This document shows positions 16,115-25,250 of a stretch of DNA of 64,000 nt, in pieces. Position 1 is the first letter of the stretch. Every line of letters starts with the position of its first letter. The notes under the pieces are model-generated. The model was not told where the DNA came from, searched no databases, and worked only from the letters and a program-made list of their open reading frames with translations. Origin of the DNA: Brevibacterium aurantiacum (lineage in GTDB: Bacteria; Actinomycetota; Actinomycetes; Actinomycetales; Brevibacteriaceae). The DNA lies in assembly GCF_900169065.1 (NCBI RefSeq), contig NZ_FXZB01000010.1, positions 1 to 64,000 on the forward strand. Reading direction: 5' to 3'. A program made the translations under genes and the position numbers.

Positions 16115-16876
16115 TCAGCTCCCGGCGACGACCAGGCCCGATTCGTAGGCGGCGACGACGATCTGGGTGCGATCGCGCAGGCCCAGCTTGGACAGGATCC
16201 GCGACACGTGGGTCTTCACGGTCTGCTCGGCCAGGAACAGGTGCTCAGCCACCTCGGCGTTGGCATGGCCTTTGGCCACCAGGGTCATGACGTCGATCTC
16301 ACGGTCGGTGAGCTGCCCGAGCACGGCGGTGTCCTTGGCGATCTTGGGTCCGCTCACGTACTCGGAGATGAGTCGGCGGGTCACGGACGGCGCCAACAGC
16401 GACTGCCCCTCGGCGACCACGCGCACGGCGGTGATCATGTCTTCTGCGGTGGCGTCCTTAAGGAGGAAGCCGCTGGCCCCTGCGCGCAGTGCTGAGAACA
16501 CGTACTCATCGGCGTCGAAGGTGGTGAGCATGATGATCTTCGGGTGCTCGCCGGGCATCGAGAACACGGCCCGAGTGGCATCGAGACCGTTGAGCTTCGG
16601 CATCCGGATGTCCATGAGGATGACGTCGGGTGCGGTTCTGCGCACGAGGTCGACGACTTGCGAACCGTCCTCGGCACTGCCGACGACACTCATGTCCGGC
16701 TGTGCATCGAGGAGAGCTCCGAATCCTTGGCGGACCATGGCCTGGTCATCGACGATGGCGACGCGCGTCGTCTCGGACGAGGGCGGCGGAACCCCGTCGC
16801 GCGCAATCGACCCTGGTGCGGGACTCGGCGTCGACCCTGGTGCGGGACTTGCCCCTGGCACTCCTGCTTCTGGCAT
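16115..16876 (-). CDS. NarL-family response regulator
   Basis: A 253-residue regulator with an unusual 36-residue Pro/Ala/Ser-rich start. The receiver domain (about 38-160) has acidic residues in AIVDDQ and phosphoacceptor Asp89 in VILMDIRMPK. The LuxR-type helix-turn-helix (about 190-245) reads LTDREIDVMTLVAKGHANAEV. The start at 16876 is the only good one, but the low-complexity leader could be partly untranslated. It is divergent from the DMT exporter and kinase genes; that kinase (18019-20061) is the likely partner because no other unpaired kinase is near. It lies at the right edge of the accessory island. Confidence 0.86.
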   Translation of the reverse strand: MPEAGVPGASPAPGSTPSPAPGSIARDGVPPPSSETTRVAIVDDQAMVRQGFGALLDAQPDMSVVGSAEDGSQVVDLVRRTAPDVILMDIRMPKLNGLDATRAVFSMPGEHPKIIMLTTFDADEYVFSALRAGASGFLLKDATAEDMITAVRVVAEGQSLLAPSVTRRLISEYVSGPKIAKDTAVLGQLTDREIDVMTLVAKGHANAEVAEHLFLAEQTVKTHVSRILSKLGLRDRTQIVVAAYESGLVVAGS

Positions 16877-17035
16877 GCTCTCACGCTACCCGACCCGCAC
16901 CACGGTGGACCCTCGAAAGCCCGTGAAATCAGGCGGAAACCTCCCCACCAGGGCCGATTTCATCCGAAAGTAGCACTCCCCCGCCTGCACAATCACTCCT
17001 TCGTATGATGCGCCCCATGACACCAGGTCCTTAGC

Positions 17036-18022
17036 GTGCACACCATGATCATCACAGCGATAATCCTCGCCACGGTCGCAGCCTTCTGCTTGGCACTCGG
17101 CACCCACTTCCAGCAGTACGCCGTCGCCACCATGACACCCGGACCCAAACGCCGAGCCACCTGGATCACAGGCCTGGGACTCATGGGCATGGTGACCGTC
17201 CTCAATGTCATCGCACTGGGCCTCGGGCCGGTCGCCATCGTCCAACCCATCGGTGCGATCTCCCTCGTCTTCGCCGCGCTCATCAGCCGCCGGTACTTCG
17301 GCTTGCAGCTCGGTGCCCCACTGCTCATCAGCATCGGGGTGACGATGTTCTCGATCTTCGCCTTCGTGACCACCTCGGCGCAGTTCTCCCACGAACTCGT
17401 CGCCACCGAGGAATCGGTGACGTGGCTGCTGGCACTCCTCATCGCCCTCAGCGTCTTCGGCGCGCTCTTCGCACTCAGTCGGGCCGGGCACATTCCACGC
17501 GTCATCATGACCGGCATCATCTTCGGCACGGTCGCCGCCGCGACACATGTGCTCGCCCGCACGGTCGTGGCTGGCGGACTCCCCGAGTTCGACCTCATGG
17601 GCGCGCGGTGGTGGATGGTGCTGGCAGCCGTGGCCCTCGCCTCGGCGGTGGGATTCTGGCTGGTCCAGACTGCCTACGCCTCAGGCCCTCCAGAGACGGT
17701 TCTGGCCGGTCTGACCGTCATCGACCCGATCGTGGCGGTGGCCATCGGCGCCGCCTTCTTCGGCGAATACACGGGCCTTACCCCCATGGCCATCGGCCTC
17801 CTCCTGCTCGCCGCGGTCGGAGGGATCGGCGGCGTCTGGATGCTCTCCCAGTTCCATCCCCGCGTCCTCGAGGCGAAGATGCCGTCCGCTGCAGCATCAC
17901 TGACCGCGTCGAATCACCTCGACGACGCATACGCCCCCGAGCACGTCCCAACCAACGTTCCTGCCCTCCGCTCACCAGAGCCGCACACACTGACGCTCAA
18001 CGAACAAGGAATCCGAAAATGA
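17036..18022 (+). CDS. DMT-superfamily (EamA/NIPA-like) membrane protein
   Basis: A 328-residue protein with nine or ten hydrophobic helices. The first helix ends in ALGTHFQQYA. Later helices have the DMT-type sequences GPVAIVQPIGAISLVFAALISRR and PETVLAGLTVIDPIVAVAIGAAFFGE, which are internal repeats of the two-fold transporter fold. The last 60 residues are polar and cytoplasmic. The GTG at 17036 is chosen; an ATG at 17045 is possible. The stop overlaps the kinase start (ATGA), so transporter and kinase are made together. The substrate is unknown; magnesium or small metabolites are typical for such proteins. Confidence 0.8.
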   Translation: MHTMIITAIILATVAAFCLALGTHFQQYAVATMTPGPKRRATWITGLGLMGMVTVLNVIALGLGPVAIVQPIGAISLVFAALISRRYFGLQLGAPLLISIGVTMFSIFAFVTTSAQFSHELVATEESVTWLLALLIALSVFGALFALSRAGHIPRVIMTGIIFGTVAAATHVLARTVVAGGLPEFDLMGARWWMVLAAVALASAVGFWLVQTAYASGPPETVLAGLTVIDPIVAVAIGAAFFGEYTGLTPMAIGLLLLAAVGGIGGVWMLSQFHPRVLEAKMPSAAASLTASNHLDDAYAPEHVPTNVPALRSPEPHTLTLNEQGIRK

Positions 18023-20061
18023 ACCCGACCCTCGAAACCTCTCCCACCGATGCGGCCACTTGGCCGAGCACGTATTCTGAGACCGTGCCCCGTCCTGCTG
18101 ATACACCGCCCATCACCCGATCGTGGTGGTCGCGGATGTGGCACAATCTGGGGCGCGACAGTGTCCTCATCCTTCCCGGTTTCTTCATTTCCCTCATCGG
18201 GTTCGTCGCGCTCATCGCGCTGTTCTCGGTGTCCATCGCGACCATCGTCATCTGGATCGGCGCCCTGCTCCTGCCGCTGACGCTCTACGTCGCGACCGGA
18301 TTCGCAAACCTGTCCCGGGCCCGTGCCCGGCAGTGGGGAGCCCCCATCGCCGAGGTTGTCCATCGTCCCCGCGGACGCGGAATCAGCGGGTGGTTCGGTG
18401 TCATGGCCGAGGGACGGCGCTGGCTCGACCTGCTCTTCGAAATGGTCTTCGCGCTGCCGATCCGGCTCTTCACCTTCTCTGTGGTGATCCCCTGGTTCTT
18501 CGGTGCCCTGGGTGGGATCACCTACTTCTTCTGGGGACGATTCCTCCCCTACGACAACACCGATCTCATCAGCCTCATCGCAGCCTGGTGGAACGACACC
18601 CCCTTGGTGGATCTGGGATTCGGCGCCGAGGCGACCTTCCAGTTCATCTCCGGACTCATCCTCCTCGTCACGTTCCCCTTCGTCCTGCACGCCATGGCCC
18701 GGTTGGAGATCGCGGCGATTACGGCAGGTCTGGCGCCCGGTCACGATGGGGCCACCTCGGCGGGAAAAGCACGAGCCGGTGACGCATGGGGCCACGATCC
18801 GATGGGGGCTGCTTCGGCGACTTCGTCGGGATCGACAGTCCTGGTGTCACCGGCAGCCAACTCGTTCCTGACGCGCTCCGCCGGCGAGGGCTGGTTCTGG
18901 CTGATGAGCATCTTCGTGGGCGTGGTGCTCGTGGCCATCGGATGGCCGGTAACGGCGGTTGTCTACGGAATGCCAGCGGTCGTTGCAATGCTCCTCGCGC
19001 TCACCTCGAGCGGGGCCTTGGTGCTTGCCGTGAGCAAACCGATCCCGGCCATCGTCCTCGGCCTCGTCTCCTCCGCTGCAGGAATCGTCCTCACTGCGGA
19101 CGTCACAGGGGAGGTCTGGCCGTGGGCAGTGACGTCAATCTTGGCTTTGCTCTTCCTCCACCTCATCATCGGGATGCGGCACAGCTGGCTCCACCTCGTC
19201 ATCCTGTGGTCGCTGTCCACAGTGCTCGGCGCGCTGAGCCTGACCATGCCCCATGCGGGAGGACTGTCGGGGGCGCTGGCAAATGTCATCACGACGGTCT
19301 CACTCACTGCCGGAATCTCGATCGTCGCGGTGATCGGCAATCTGTGGATCCGCGGACGCACCCAGCTGGCCACGGAGCGCCAGCTCAGTGCCGAGCAGTT
19401 GGCCAAGCGTCAAGAGCTCGAGGAACGCAACCGGATCGCCCAGGAACTCCATGACGTCGTCGCGCACAGCATGTCCGTCATCAGCGTCCAGGCCACCACG
19501 GCCCGCTACCGACTGCCCGAACTCGATACCCGAAGCGTTGACGAGTTCGATTCGATCGCCGGCTCGGCTCGGCAGGCACTCAATGAGATGCGCGGTCTGC
19601 TGGCGATTCTGCGCGGTGGCCGCGATGCCGATCTGGCTCCGCAGCCGATGATCGATGACATTCCCGACCTCGTCGAGGCCACCCGCGGTTCGGGCGCCGA
19701 GGTTGAACTCGAATTCTCTGCGGAGCCGATCGAGATCAACCCGACGACCGGATTGACCGCTTTCCGCCTCGTCCAGGAAGCACTGTCGAACGCTCTGCGC
19801 CATGCTCCCGGCGCACCAGTGAGGGTGTCCGTTCGCACCGATGAGTGGCAGCTGTCGGTCAGTGTCGTCAACGGGGTTCCGGGTTCAACCGACTCAGGAA
19901 CGAATCACCCGGGCTCGGGCCAGCCCGACGAGGGCCACCTCGGCGGAGGATTCGGCCTCAAAGGCATGCGCGAGAGGGTCGAAGCACTCGACGGAACGCT
20001 GCAGGTGGGTCCGACTGCTGAGGGCGGATTCGAGGTCAAGGCCACGTTGCCCACCTCGTGA
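18019..20061 (+). CDS. Sensor histidine kinase
   Basis: A 680-residue kinase. The N-terminal half has a sensor-type region with paired helices (VLILPGFFISLIGFVALIAL, then IRLFTFSVVIPWFFGALGG). A block of about six more helices follows (about 300-440). The HisKA_3 domain carries phosphoacceptor His478 (RIAQELHDVVAHSMSVI), and the HATPase_c domain at the end has LVQEALSNALRHAPG and GFGLKGMRERVEALDG. The ELHDVVAHSMSVI form marks the DesK/NarX-like actinobacterial group. It overlaps the DMT gene, is divergent from the regulator at 16115-16876, and is followed by a small membrane-protein gene. Confidence 0.88.
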   Translation: MNPTLETSPTDAATWPSTYSETVPRPADTPPITRSWWSRMWHNLGRDSVLILPGFFISLIGFVALIALFSVSIATIVIWIGALLLPLTLYVATGFANLSRARARQWGAPIAEVVHRPRGRGISGWFGVMAEGRRWLDLLFEMVFALPIRLFTFSVVIPWFFGALGGITYFFWGRFLPYDNTDLISLIAAWWNDTPLVDLGFGAEATFQFISGLILLVTFPFVLHAMARLEIAAITAGLAPGHDGATSAGKARAGDAWGHDPMGAASATSSGSTVLVSPAANSFLTRSAGEGWFWLMSIFVGVVLVAIGWPVTAVVYGMPAVVAMLLALTSSGALVLAVSKPIPAIVLGLVSSAAGIVLTADVTGEVWPWAVTSILALLFLHLIIGMRHSWLHLVILWSLSTVLGALSLTMPHAGGLSGALANVITTVSLTAGISIVAVIGNLWIRGRTQLATERQLSAEQLAKRQELEERNRIAQELHDVVAHSMSVISVQATTARYRLPELDTRSVDEFDSIAGSARQALNEMRGLLAILRGGRDADLAPQPMIDDIPDLVEATRGSGAEVELEFSAEPIEINPTTGLTAFRLVQEALSNALRHAPGAPVRVSVRTDEWQLSVSVVNGVPGSTDSGTNHPGSGQPDEGHLGGGFGLKGMRERVEALDGTLQVGPTAEGGFEVKATLPTS

Positions 20062-20132
20062 AGGGCTTACTGATGCTCCGATGGGATAATGATGGTGCTG
20101 CCCAGACAATCCTTCGGAAGGATCGGCCCCCG

Positions 20133-20903
20133 ATGGCACACCAGGCCCCGAGCGCATTGGCCCAAAGCCTCCGACGAGCGATCGTCATGGCGATCGTCAC
20201 GACCTTCAGTCTCGCGGCGCTGGGCGGGATCATCGTCCTCCTCGGCGACATCGAGTCGGAGATCGCGTACCAGGTCCTCGCCACGACGGCGCTGACGGGA
20301 GTCTTCAGCGTTGCAACATTCTGCGGGGCGACACTGATCGGCAGGCGCGGCAAGCAGTTCGGCGTCATCACCATCGGACTGGCCGTCCTCGCTCTGGCGC
20401 TGGCCCTCTGGTTCGTCTGGGCAGAGCCCTACGACGTTGACCTCCCTTGGAAGCTGCTCGTCACGGCCTGCCTTCTCTCCGCCTGCACCTCCGTCGCTTC
20501 GCTCATCCTGCTGTTGGTCTCGAACCGGTCGTGGACGGTCAGGATCGCACTGTCGATCACCCTCTGTCTCATCGCTCTCGGCTGCGCGCTGTCGTTGATC
20601 TCAATCTGGTTCCAGTCTGCGTGGGACTACGAGTGGCTGACTCGGCTGATCGGAATCGTCTGGATACTCGCAGCCCTGGGGGTCGTCGTAGTGCCCGTCT
20701 CCTCACTGCTGCTGAAACCCGAATCCGCGGCAGTTGAGCCACAGACGGATCTCGGCGAAGCGGACTCTGATCTGTCCGCGAAGGCAGTTTCTGAGCTGTC
20801 CCCGCAATCAGTCCGCCGCATTGAGGAAGCCGCCCGCCTAGCCGATCTCACGCCCGACGAATTCGTCGACCGCTGCCTGACGACGCTGCCGGACTCCCAC
20901 TGA
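20133..20903 (+). CDS. Membrane protein of unknown function
   Basis: A 256-residue protein with six predicted hydrophobic helices between about residues 15 and 190. A polar tail ends in SPQSVRRIEEAARLADLTPDEFVDRCL, which looks like a short ribbon-helix-helix or helical motif. The ATG at 20133 (MAHQAPSALAQS) has a GGAAGGA site upstream, at wide spacing. A GTG at 20058 overlapping the kinase stop would add 25 residues that do not look conserved. I do not recognise the family. Position suggests a partner or target of the kinase/regulator pair. Confidence 0.65.
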   Translation: MAHQAPSALAQSLRRAIVMAIVTTFSLAALGGIIVLLGDIESEIAYQVLATTALTGVFSVATFCGATLIGRRGKQFGVITIGLAVLALALALWFVWAEPYDVDLPWKLLVTACLLSACTSVASLILLLVSNRSWTVRIALSITLCLIALGCALSLISIWFQSAWDYEWLTRLIGIVWILAALGVVVVPVSSLLLKPESAAVEPQTDLGEADSDLSAKAVSELSPQSVRRIEEAARLADLTPDEFVDRCLTTLPDSH

Positions 20904-20915
20904 ACCCTGCTCCCC

Positions 20916-21029
20916 TCATCGGGGGCCATCGGCCGTCGAGCCCTTCAGGCTGAAGCCCCGGGGCAGACGAGTGTCGATGAAGCCTGCTGCGAAGGCACCG
21001 ATGATGAGCAGGACCAGGATCGCGATCAT
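20916..21029 (-). CDS. Short single-helix protein or fragment
   Basis: From an ATG at 21029, 37 residues begin MIAILVLLIIGAFAAGFIDT and end in a basic RLPRGFSLKGS tail. The frame is open further upstream with plausible sequence (NPVLEQLAG). It may be a small membrane protein, or the displaced end of a gene related to the adjacent protease. It lies 13 bases from the neighbouring protease stop. Confidence 0.3.
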   Translation of the reverse strand: MIAILVLLIIGAFAAGFIDTRLPRGFSLKGSTADGPR

Positions 21030-21042
21030 TCCCGCGAGCTGC

Positions 21043-22068
21043 TCAAGCACGGGGTTCCCGGTGATCGTGTGCGCGGCCCACTGTGCAGACCCGCGTGGTC
21101 GTCGGGAGATCCGAATTCGTCTGTTGGTTCGCTTTCCTGTTTCCACGTTCTTCTCTGCTTTCCTCGGTGCGTTGCCGGCGTCGGGTGTCGAGGACAACGA
21201 GTACTGCGAACACGATCGGGACGCTGATCGAGATGACGGTCTCGATCGCCGGTCCGCTCGTCGCATTCATGTCGGCACCGGAGAGGACCCCGAGTCCCAG
21301 GGCGAAGATGTTGTTGACGATATGGAAGGCCATGCCGACCTCCAGTCCGTTCGTGTACAGGGTGAGGACGCCGACGATGACTGCGAAGATGCCGACATCG
21401 ATGAGTCCCGGCAGGTCGTAGAGGTGGCCGAAGACGAAGAATGGGACAGGGATGAGCACGGCCCAGGCGGGGTGCTTCAGCCAGCTGCCGATGACGTTCA
21501 TCGCCAGACCACGGAAGATGACCTCCTCGGCGGCGGCCTGGAACGGCACGAGCAGGAAAACTGCGACGAGCATGGCGGCGACGCGGCCGTCCCACTGCAC
21601 GCCGGAAGTCAGGTCCCCCATCGCCCCCGGTGAGAAGACGATTAGCACGACCGCAGCGATCCCCCACACGGGCAGACCGAGCAGCATGTACCGACCGAGC
21701 AGACCCCAGCGAAGTCCGCGGCCGACCGCCCCACTATAGGAAGGTCCGCGGCCGACCGAGATCATCGACCAGAACCACCGGCGATAGACGATGCGTGTGG
21801 CCAGTTCCGCTGCCGGCCACATGAGGATGACGGTGATCAGACCGTTGACGATTCCATTGAGCGTGTTGAAGTCGACCATGGTCTCGGCGAGGGAGTCGAA
21901 GTCACCATTTCCACCATCGATGACGATCAGTGCCCAGACGAGGAACCCTCCGAACTGGATGATCAGGCCGACCCCATAGAAGACTGCGGTGAGGACGACG
22001 ACGAGCAGCGGGCTGTACCACCTGTGCTGCGGCTGCGATCTGAACTGGCGAATGAAATCCGTTGACAT
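21043..22068 (-). CDS. CPBP-family intramembrane protease-like protein
   Basis: A 341-residue membrane protein with about eight helices. The CPBP (CAAX protease and bacteriocin-processing) motifs are clear: QAAAEEVIFRGLAMNVIG supplies the EExxxR, FFVFGHLYD supplies the FxxxH, and MAFHIVNNIFALGLG supplies the HxxxN. Such proteins cleave or bind membrane peptides, and some give immunity to bacteriocins. The ATG at 22068 is used; the frame opens only 7 codons earlier. The C-terminal 45 residues after the last helix are hydrophilic and irregular. It is divergent from the third two-component system. Confidence 0.85.
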   Translation of the reverse strand: MSTDFIRQFRSQPQHRWYSPLLVVVLTAVFYGVGLIIQFGGFLVWALIVIDGGNGDFDSLAETMVDFNTLNGIVNGLITVILMWPAAELATRIVYRRWFWSMISVGRGPSYSGAVGRGLRWGLLGRYMLLGLPVWGIAAVVLIVFSPGAMGDLTSGVQWDGRVAAMLVAVFLLVPFQAAAEEVIFRGLAMNVIGSWLKHPAWAVLIPVPFFVFGHLYDLPGLIDVGIFAVIVGVLTLYTNGLEVGMAFHIVNNIFALGLGVLSGADMNATSGPAIETVISISVPIVFAVLVVLDTRRRQRTEESREERGNRKANQQTNSDLPTTTRVCTVGRAHDHREPRA

Positions 22069-22176
22069 GTCTCCAGCCTTTCGCACCACCTCGGCGGGAG
22101 CGCTCGGTCATCGGTTCGAATGATCTCATCCTTTCGGAGGACAGCACCGGCGAGCGGCGACAGGTAGTGTCGAATT

Positions 22177-23547
22177 GTGACTCCTCCTTCCGGCCGCAGC
22201 TCTCTGATGCATGTCCTGCTTTGGACAGGCATCTCGGCGGCCATCGGCGTGTTCGCGCTCATCGTCATCGTCGGAACCGAATGGCCGGATTTCGAGGAGG
22301 CGGGTGCCCGCACCGGAGCGCTCGGTGCCGAACTGTTCATCCACATATTCTTCGGCATCATCTCTTTGGCCTGCCTGCCCGTCGTCCTTGCCTTCGACGG
22401 ACGGACGATCCCCCGCAGATCCCTGCGCCCCAAGGTGATTGCGGCAGAAAAGCTGCGTGATTTCCTCACGAGCACTGGTCGCGGCGGCGTAGAATTCCTC
22501 GCCTCGGACGACTCCGTCGAGTCCCTGCAGCGTCGGCCCGGCGGCTGGGTTCCGGTGGCGGTCGGATTCCTCGGCATCGTCACCGGTACGATCGGCGTCC
22601 TCGGCGCGTTCGCCGGACTGCTCATCCTCATCACCCTCACGTCCCGACGCAGCTGGTCACTCGACTTCACCTGCCTCGCTGCCGCGATCATCTCCCAGGG
22701 TCTGACGTACACGCTCACCCCGACGGCGGTCGGAGCGTTCGAACTTCCGCTGTTCCTCGTCAACGGAACCGTCTACGCAATGATCGTCGTCATCGGCGTC
22801 ATCCGCGGATCCCGCGAACAGGGGCTCATCGACACCGCCGCGCAGACACTTCTGCGCGAACGCTCGCGCCAGGACCGTGCCGTCGCTGAGGTGCGCCGCG
22901 GCATCGCCCGCGACATGCACGACTCGCTCTCGCACCACCTCAGCGTCATCGCCATGTACTCCGGTGCACTGTCTGTCAGGCGAGACCTCGACCCCGAGTC
23001 CGTCCACGAAAGCGCCCGACTCATCGCCAGCAGCGCCCGCCGCTCGGGAATCGAGCTGCGAGAGGTCCTGACGATGCTGCGCGGAGACGACCAAGGCACA
23101 GTGATCGACCCCGATCTCGACCGCCTCGTCGCCGATCGCCCGGAGTCGGTGACTCTGATCTACTCTGAACCGCTCACCTCCGAATCACTGCACGCCCTGG
23201 GCAGCCTCGAACGAATGACGATCTACCGCTTCGTCCAAGAGACCATGACCAATGCTCTCAAACACGCGCTCGGTGAGATGCTCACCATCACCATCGGCGG
23301 CGAGGGCGGCGACGCCGTTCGATATATCACGATGACCGCGCACAATCACTACCCGGACAGCCTCCTCGGCGCCCCGGCACACGGCGAACCCCACCGCAAG
23401 CAGTACATCGCCGGCTCCGGCCTGGGGATTCTGGGCATCAAGGAGAGGGTGGAGGCGATGGGCGGTGACCTCGAAGTCAGCCACTATCCTGACTTCGAAC
23501 TGCGAGCTCGCATCCCCGTCCAGAACACGGAAGAGATCAGCGCATGA
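22177..23547 (+). CDS. Sensor histidine kinase
   Basis: A 456-residue kinase with a GTG start. Residues 10 to about 215 hold six helices with an extracytoplasmic insert. The HisKA_3 helix has phosphoacceptor His248 in RDMHDSLSHHLSVIAMYSG. The ATP-binding domain includes FVQETMTNALKHALG and GLGILGIKERVEAMGG. The stop overlaps the next gene's ATG (ATGA), giving a tightly coupled kinase/regulator pair. The divergent CPBP gene may be its target, since such kinase/protease pairs are common in actinobacterial envelope-stress loci; this is an inference. Confidence 0.88.
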   Translation: MTPPSGRSSLMHVLLWTGISAAIGVFALIVIVGTEWPDFEEAGARTGALGAELFIHIFFGIISLACLPVVLAFDGRTIPRRSLRPKVIAAEKLRDFLTSTGRGGVEFLASDDSVESLQRRPGGWVPVAVGFLGIVTGTIGVLGAFAGLLILITLTSRRSWSLDFTCLAAAIISQGLTYTLTPTAVGAFELPLFLVNGTVYAMIVVIGVIRGSREQGLIDTAAQTLLRERSRQDRAVAEVRRGIARDMHDSLSHHLSVIAMYSGALSVRRDLDPESVHESARLIASSARRSGIELREVLTMLRGDDQGTVIDPDLDRLVADRPESVTLIYSEPLTSESLHALGSLERMTIYRFVQETMTNALKHALGEMLTITIGGEGGDAVRYITMTAHNHYPDSLLGAPAHGEPHRKQYIAGSGLGILGIKERVEAMGGDLEVSHYPDFELRARIPVQNTEEISA

Positions 23548-24212
23548 GCATCAGAGTCATCATCGCCGACGACGAGTCCCTCATGCGCTCGGGTCTGCGC
23601 CTGCTCCTCGGCGCGGCCGATGACATCGACATCATCGCCGAGGCTGCCAACGGTGCCGAGGCCATCGAACTTGCCCGAGAGCTGAGTCCAGACCTCATTC
23701 TCATGGACATCCGCATGCCCGTCATGGACGGGCTCGAGGCCACCCGTGCCCTCATGGCTCAGACTCTTCATCCGGAGGTTCTCATCCTCACGGCCTTCGG
23801 CACCGATGAATTCGTGCTTCAGGCACTGCGCTCGGGAGCGGCCGGCTACATCCTCAAGGACACTCCGCCAGAAGATCTCATCCACGCGGTTCGGGCAGCC
23901 GCGAACGGCACACGAACCTTGTCACCCAGCGCGGTCGAGTCTCTGCTGGGTCGAGACACCACCTCGGCGACAGGGGTGGCCGGTGCTTCGAATTGGAACA
24001 GTGTCCCGATCGGACCTGATCCTTTGGAGCCCCTGACCACACGAGAGCGGGAGATCGCCGAGGCGGTCGCTCAGGGGATGACGAACGCACAGGTGGCGCG
24101 GGCGCTGTTCGTCTCCACGGCCACGGTGAAGACCCATCTGGCGCGCATCTTCTACAAACTCGACGTCAGCACCCGCGTGCAATTGGCCCTGCTCGTAAAC
24201 GAACGGCGCTGA
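23544..24212 (+). CDS. NarL-family response regulator
   Basis: A 222-residue regulator. The receiver domain starts MSIRVIIADDESLMRSG and has phosphoacceptor Asp55 in LILMDIRMPV. The conserved switch lysine is in GYILKDTPPEDL. The LuxR helix-turn-helix near 160-215 reads LTTREREIAEAVAQGMTNAQV. It overlaps the kinase gene by 4 bases and is followed at 35 bases by a strong terminator. It almost certainly takes its phosphate from the kinase upstream. Confidence 0.9.
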   Translation: MSIRVIIADDESLMRSGLRLLLGAADDIDIIAEAANGAEAIELARELSPDLILMDIRMPVMDGLEATRALMAQTLHPEVLILTAFGTDEFVLQALRSGAAGYILKDTPPEDLIHAVRAAANGTRTLSPSAVESLLGRDTTSATGVAGASNWNSVPIGPDPLEPLTTREREIAEAVAQGMTNAQVARALFVSTATVKTHLARIFYKLDVSTRVQLALLVNERR

Positions 24213-24246
24213 GCGGCGAGGGCCGAACTCCGAAGCAAAGACCAGA

Positions 24247-24280
24247 AGCGGGGCCCGGCGTTCGCTCGCCGGGCCCCGCT
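24247..24280. terminator. Strong terminator hairpin
   Basis: A perfect 14-base stem (AGCGGGGCCCGGCG with its complement) encloses the loop TTCGCT. It lies between the response regulator, read rightward, and the dehydrogenase, read leftward, so it can end both. Confidence 0.85.
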
Positions 24281-24322
24281 GTGCTGCTGTCGCTCTTCGA
24301 CGACGCAGCGATTGGGCTCAGA

Positions 24323-25084
24323 TCATTTCGGGGCCATGCGGATGGCGCCGTCGAGGCGAATGGTCTCACCGTTGAGCATCGGGTTGGCGACGATCGATTC
24401 GACGAGCTGCGCGTACTCGGCGGGCTTGCCCAGCCGAGACGGATGGGGAATCGACTTCGCCAGAGACTCCTGGGCCTCTTCGGGCAGACCGGCCATCATC
24501 GGGGTCTCGAAGATGCCCGGCGCGATCGTCACGACACGGATCTGTGAGGAGGCGAGTTCGCGCGCCATCGGCAGCGTCACCGAGGCGATTGCGCCCTTGG
24601 ACGCGGAGTAGGCGATCTGTCCGATCTGACCGTCGAAGGCCGCGACCGAAGCGGTGTTGACGATGACGCCGCGTTCCTCACCCACATTCTCCTGCGCCTG
24701 CATCGCGGCAGCGGCGAGGCGGCACACGTTGACCGTGCCCACGACGTTGATGCTGAGCACCTTCGAAAACGCGTCCAAGGCCAGTGGGCCCTTGCGCGAG
24801 ACGAGCTTGCCCGGAGTCGCAACTCCCGCGCAGTTGACGACCACGCGCAGCTGCCCGAGACCGGTCGCCATGTCGACGGCGGCCTGAACCTGCTCTTCGT
24901 TCGTGACGTCGGCGGAGACGAAATGGGCGCTGGAGCCCAGTTCCGATGCCACCTGCTGACCCACCTCGGCGTTGAGGTCGACCATGACGACCTGAGCGCC
25001 GGCGGCCAGGAGCCGTTCCGTGGTGGCCCGGCCGAGCCCGGAGGCTCCGCCGGTGACGAGTGCGACTGTGCTGTTGAGATCCAT
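24323..25084 (-). CDS. Short-chain dehydrogenase (3-hydroxyacyl-CoA type)
   Basis: A 253-residue Rossmann-fold oxidoreductase. The cofactor motif TGGASGLGRA (about 12-21) and an acidic residue after strand two (MVDLNAE) favour NAD. NCAG, the catalytic serine in NTASVAAFDG and the YSASK motif are all in place. The sequence GQIGQIAYSASKGAIASVTLPMARELA and an APGIFETPMM region after it are typical of the HSD10-like 3-hydroxy-2-methylbutyryl/3-hydroxyacyl-CoA dehydrogenases, so fatty-acid or branched-chain breakdown is likely. The ATG at 25084 follows AAGGAT. It is the first gene downstream of a terminator and stands alone. Confidence 0.85.
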   Translation of the reverse strand: MDLNSTVALVTGGASGLGRATTERLLAAGAQVVMVDLNAEVGQQVASELGSSAHFVSADVTNEEQVQAAVDMATGLGQLRVVVNCAGVATPGKLVSRKGPLALDAFSKVLSINVVGTVNVCRLAAAAMQAQENVGEERGVIVNTASVAAFDGQIGQIAYSASKGAIASVTLPMARELASSQIRVVTIAPGIFETPMMAGLPEEAQESLAKSIPHPSRLGKPAEYAQLVESIVANPMLNGETIRLDGAIRMAPK

Positions 25085-25160
25085 AAGTATCCTTCGCATG
25101 ACTGGCGTGAACGTTTGAGTTGGTTCGACTTTAACGCAAGCCCGTCGGGTCCGGACACGA

Positions 25161-25195
25161 CGAAGCCCGCCGACCATTCGGTGCGGCGGGCTTCG
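25161..25195. terminator. Terminator hairpin
   Basis: CGAAGCCCGCCG pairs perfectly with CGGCGGGCTTCG over an 11-base loop. It lies past the stop of the FMN reductase gene, read leftward, and before the dehydrogenase. Confidence 0.8.
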
Positions 25196-25250
25196 GGCGT
25201 ATCAGCTGCTGGGGAGGGACTGCCTCATCCGCAGAGTGCGCTGATGACGG

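Noticed and set aside
21029..21080. A third gene with ATC start, upstream of the short helix-forming frame
   Set aside because: ATCACC occurs in frame before NPVLEQ, but no ribosome site precedes it and the frame itself is doubtful.
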